The notes under the pieces: model-generated | What the model saw: only the letters and a program-made list of their open reading frames with translations | Databases searched by the model: none | What the model was told of the DNA's origin: nothing | Shown here: positions 62,751 through 64,000 of the stretch, piece after piece | How positions within the stretch are numbered: position 1 is the first letter of the stretch | How the letters are laid out: each line of letters begins with the position of its first letter | Source of the DNA: Streptomyces pactum | Lineage (GTDB): Bacteria; Actinomycetota; Actinomycetes; Streptomycetales; Streptomycetaceae | NCBI RefSeq assembly: GCF_016031615.1 | Contig: NZ_JACYXC010000001.1 | Location: forward strand, 2,356,001 to 2,420,000 | Reading direction: 5' to 3' | DNA: 64,000 nt | Translations under genes and position numbers: made by a program

Positions 62751-64000
62751 TCAGCGCTGCTCGACCGGGACGAAGTCACGCTCCACGACGCCGGTGTAGA
62801 TCTGCCGCGGGCGGCCGATGCGGGAACCCGGCTCCTTGATCATCTCGTGCCACTGGGCGATCCAGCCGGGCAGCCGGCCGAGCGCGAAGAGCACGGTGAA
62901 CATCTCGGTCGGGAAGCCCATCGCCCGGTAGATCAGACCGGTGTAGAAGTCCACGTTCGGGTAGAGCTTGCGCTCGACGAAGTAGTCGTCGGCGAGCGCG
63001 TGCTCCTCCAGCTTGAGCGCGATGTCCAGCAGCTCGTCGCTCTTGCCGAGGGCGGAGAGGACATCGTGCGCCGCCGACTTGATGATCTTCGCCCGGGGGT
63101 CGAAGTTCTTGTAGACGCGGTGCCCGAAGCCCATGAGCTTCACGCCGTCTTCCTTGTTCTTCACCTTGCGGATGAAGGAATCGACGTCGCCGCCGCTGGC
63201 CTGGATGCCCTGGAGCATCTCCAGCACGCTCTGGTTGGCGCCACCGTGCAGCGGGCCCCACAGCGCGCTGATGCCCGCCGAGATGGAGGCGAACATGTTC
63301 GCCTGCGAGGAGCCCACCAGACGCACGGTGGAGGTCGAACAGTTCTGCTCGTGGTCGGCGTGGAGGATCAGCAGCTTGTCCAGCGCGCTGACGACGACCG
63401 GGTCGAGGATGTACTCGGCCGCCGGCACCGAGAAGGTCATGCGGAGGAAGTTCTCCACGTAACCCAGGTCGTTGCGCGGGTAGACGAACGGGTGGCCGAC
63501 CGACTTCTTGTAGGCGTACGCCGCGATCGTCGGCAGCTTGGCGAGCAGCCGGACGGTCGACAGGTGGCGCTGCTTCTCGTCGAACGGGTTGTGGCTGTCC
63601 TGGTAGAAGGTCGACAGGGCACTCACCACGGAGGAGAGCATCGCCATCGGGTGCGCGTCCCGCGGGAAGCCGTCGTAGAAACGCTTGACGTCCTCGTGGA
63701 GCAGCGTGTGCGTCGTGATCTCCTCGCGGAAGTGCGCGAGCTCATCGACGGTCGGCAGCTCCCCGTTGATCAGCAGGAACGCCGTCTCCAGGAAGGAGCT
63801 CCGCTCGGCCAGCTGCTCGATCGGGTAACCCCGGTAACGCAGAATGCCCGCCTCACCGTCCAGGTAGGTGATCGCGGATTTGTACGCGGCGGTGTTGCCG
63901 TATCCCGAGTCCAGGGTCACCAGACCGGTCTGGGCGCGGAGCTTGCCGATATCGAAGCCCTTGTCGCCGACAGTGCTGTCCACCACCGGGTAGGTGTATT
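62751..64000 (-). CDS. gltA: Citrate synthase (5' end cut by window)
   Basis: At least 415 residues. Seen: YKSAITYLDGEAGILRYRGY (usual N-terminal part), catalytic His in HADHEQNCSTSTVR, GPLHGGANQSVLEML with the oxaloacetate His, and MGFGHRVYKNFDPR. The frame stays open to 64000 with ...NTYPVVDS before the first internal GTG at 63986, so the true start is beyond the window. It runs the TCA cycle entry step. Type II-like length (about 430). Confidence 0.97.
   Translation of the reverse strand, partial: YTYPVVDSTVGDKGFDIGKLRAQTGLVTLDSGYGNTAAYKSAITYLDGEAGILRYRGYPIEQLAERSSFLETAFLLINGELPTVDELAHFREEITTHTLLHEDVKRFYDGFPRDAHPMAMLSSVVSALSTFYQDSHNPFDEKQRHLSTVRLLAKLPTIAAYAYKKSVGHPFVYPRNDLGYVENFLRMTFSVPAAEYILDPVVVSALDKLLILHADHEQNCSTSTVRLVGSSQANMFASISAGISALWGPLHGGANQSVLEMLQGIQASGGDVDSFIRKVKNKEDGVKLMGFGHRVYKNFDPRAKIIKSAAHDVLSALGKSDELLDIALKLEEHALADDYFVERKLYPNVDFYTGLIYRAMGFPTEMFTVLFALGRLPGWIAQWHEMIKEPGSRIGRPRQIYTGVVERDFVPVEQR

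Overview
The window is high-GC actinobacterial DNA, almost certainly Streptomyces or a close relative. GC at third codon positions is extreme, GTG starts are common, genes overlap by four bases (ATGA/GTGA), and core genes such as sdhCAB, the inositol genes, copZ and citrate synthase are Streptomyces-like. Calls rest on reading the sequence; no database was searched.

Region 1 (1-23.6 kb) looks like one biosynthetic cluster. A long leftward operon (11.1 to 1.3 kb) encodes two Gfo/Idh dehydrogenases, a TIM-barrel isomerase-like protein, an M20 amidohydrolase, an Ldh2-type dehydrogenase, a small unknown protein, DXS and IspG, with a DegT-type aminotransferase beyond it, cut by the window edge. 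Rightward genes encode a methyltransferase, a UbiA-family prenyltransferase or cyclase and an MMPL exporter. Further on are an SDR with its MarR regulator, an FAD oxidoreductase, an acyl/aryl-CoA ligase, IspH and a C20-type polyprenyl diphosphate synthase. DXS, IspG, IspH and the prenyl synthase would raise C5 and prenyl diphosphate supply; UbiA would use it; the dehydrogenase, isomerase and aminotransferase set suggests an aminated sugar-like or cyclitol-like partner. A near-identical promoter block precedes at least three of the transcription units, which argues for co-regulation. The product is not recognised.

Region 2 (23.8-25.6 kb) holds a TetR regulator, a DUF1772 membrane protein and a VOC protein.

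Region 3 (25.6-39.5 kb) is an accessory island of lower GC with phage-like HNH nucleases, small orphan genes and dispersed repeats. Its two main features are (a) a tRNA gene split after base 9 by a 3.73-kb IS5-like element with matching terminal inverted repeats and a TA duplication, and (b) an albusnodin-like lasso peptide operon: a 48-aa precursor at 35433-35579, cyclase, leader peptidase and a GNAT acetyltransferase, all translationally coupled after the precursor. A 117-bp structured repeat lies on each side of the lasso segment.

Region 4 (39.5-64 kb) is mostly chromosomal core: MFS exporter, quinone oxidoreductase, LuxR-type ATPase regulator, TetR, a CrcB-DUF190-CrcB fluoride unit, LysR with sdhCAB, inositol catabolism (mmsA, iolD, iolB, iolC leftward; iolE and iolG rightward), a small HTH protein, a copper chaperone with a CsoR-type operator, and citrate synthase, cut at its 5' end by the window edge. 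Intergenic stretches often carry GC-rich tandem repeats and strong hairpin terminators.
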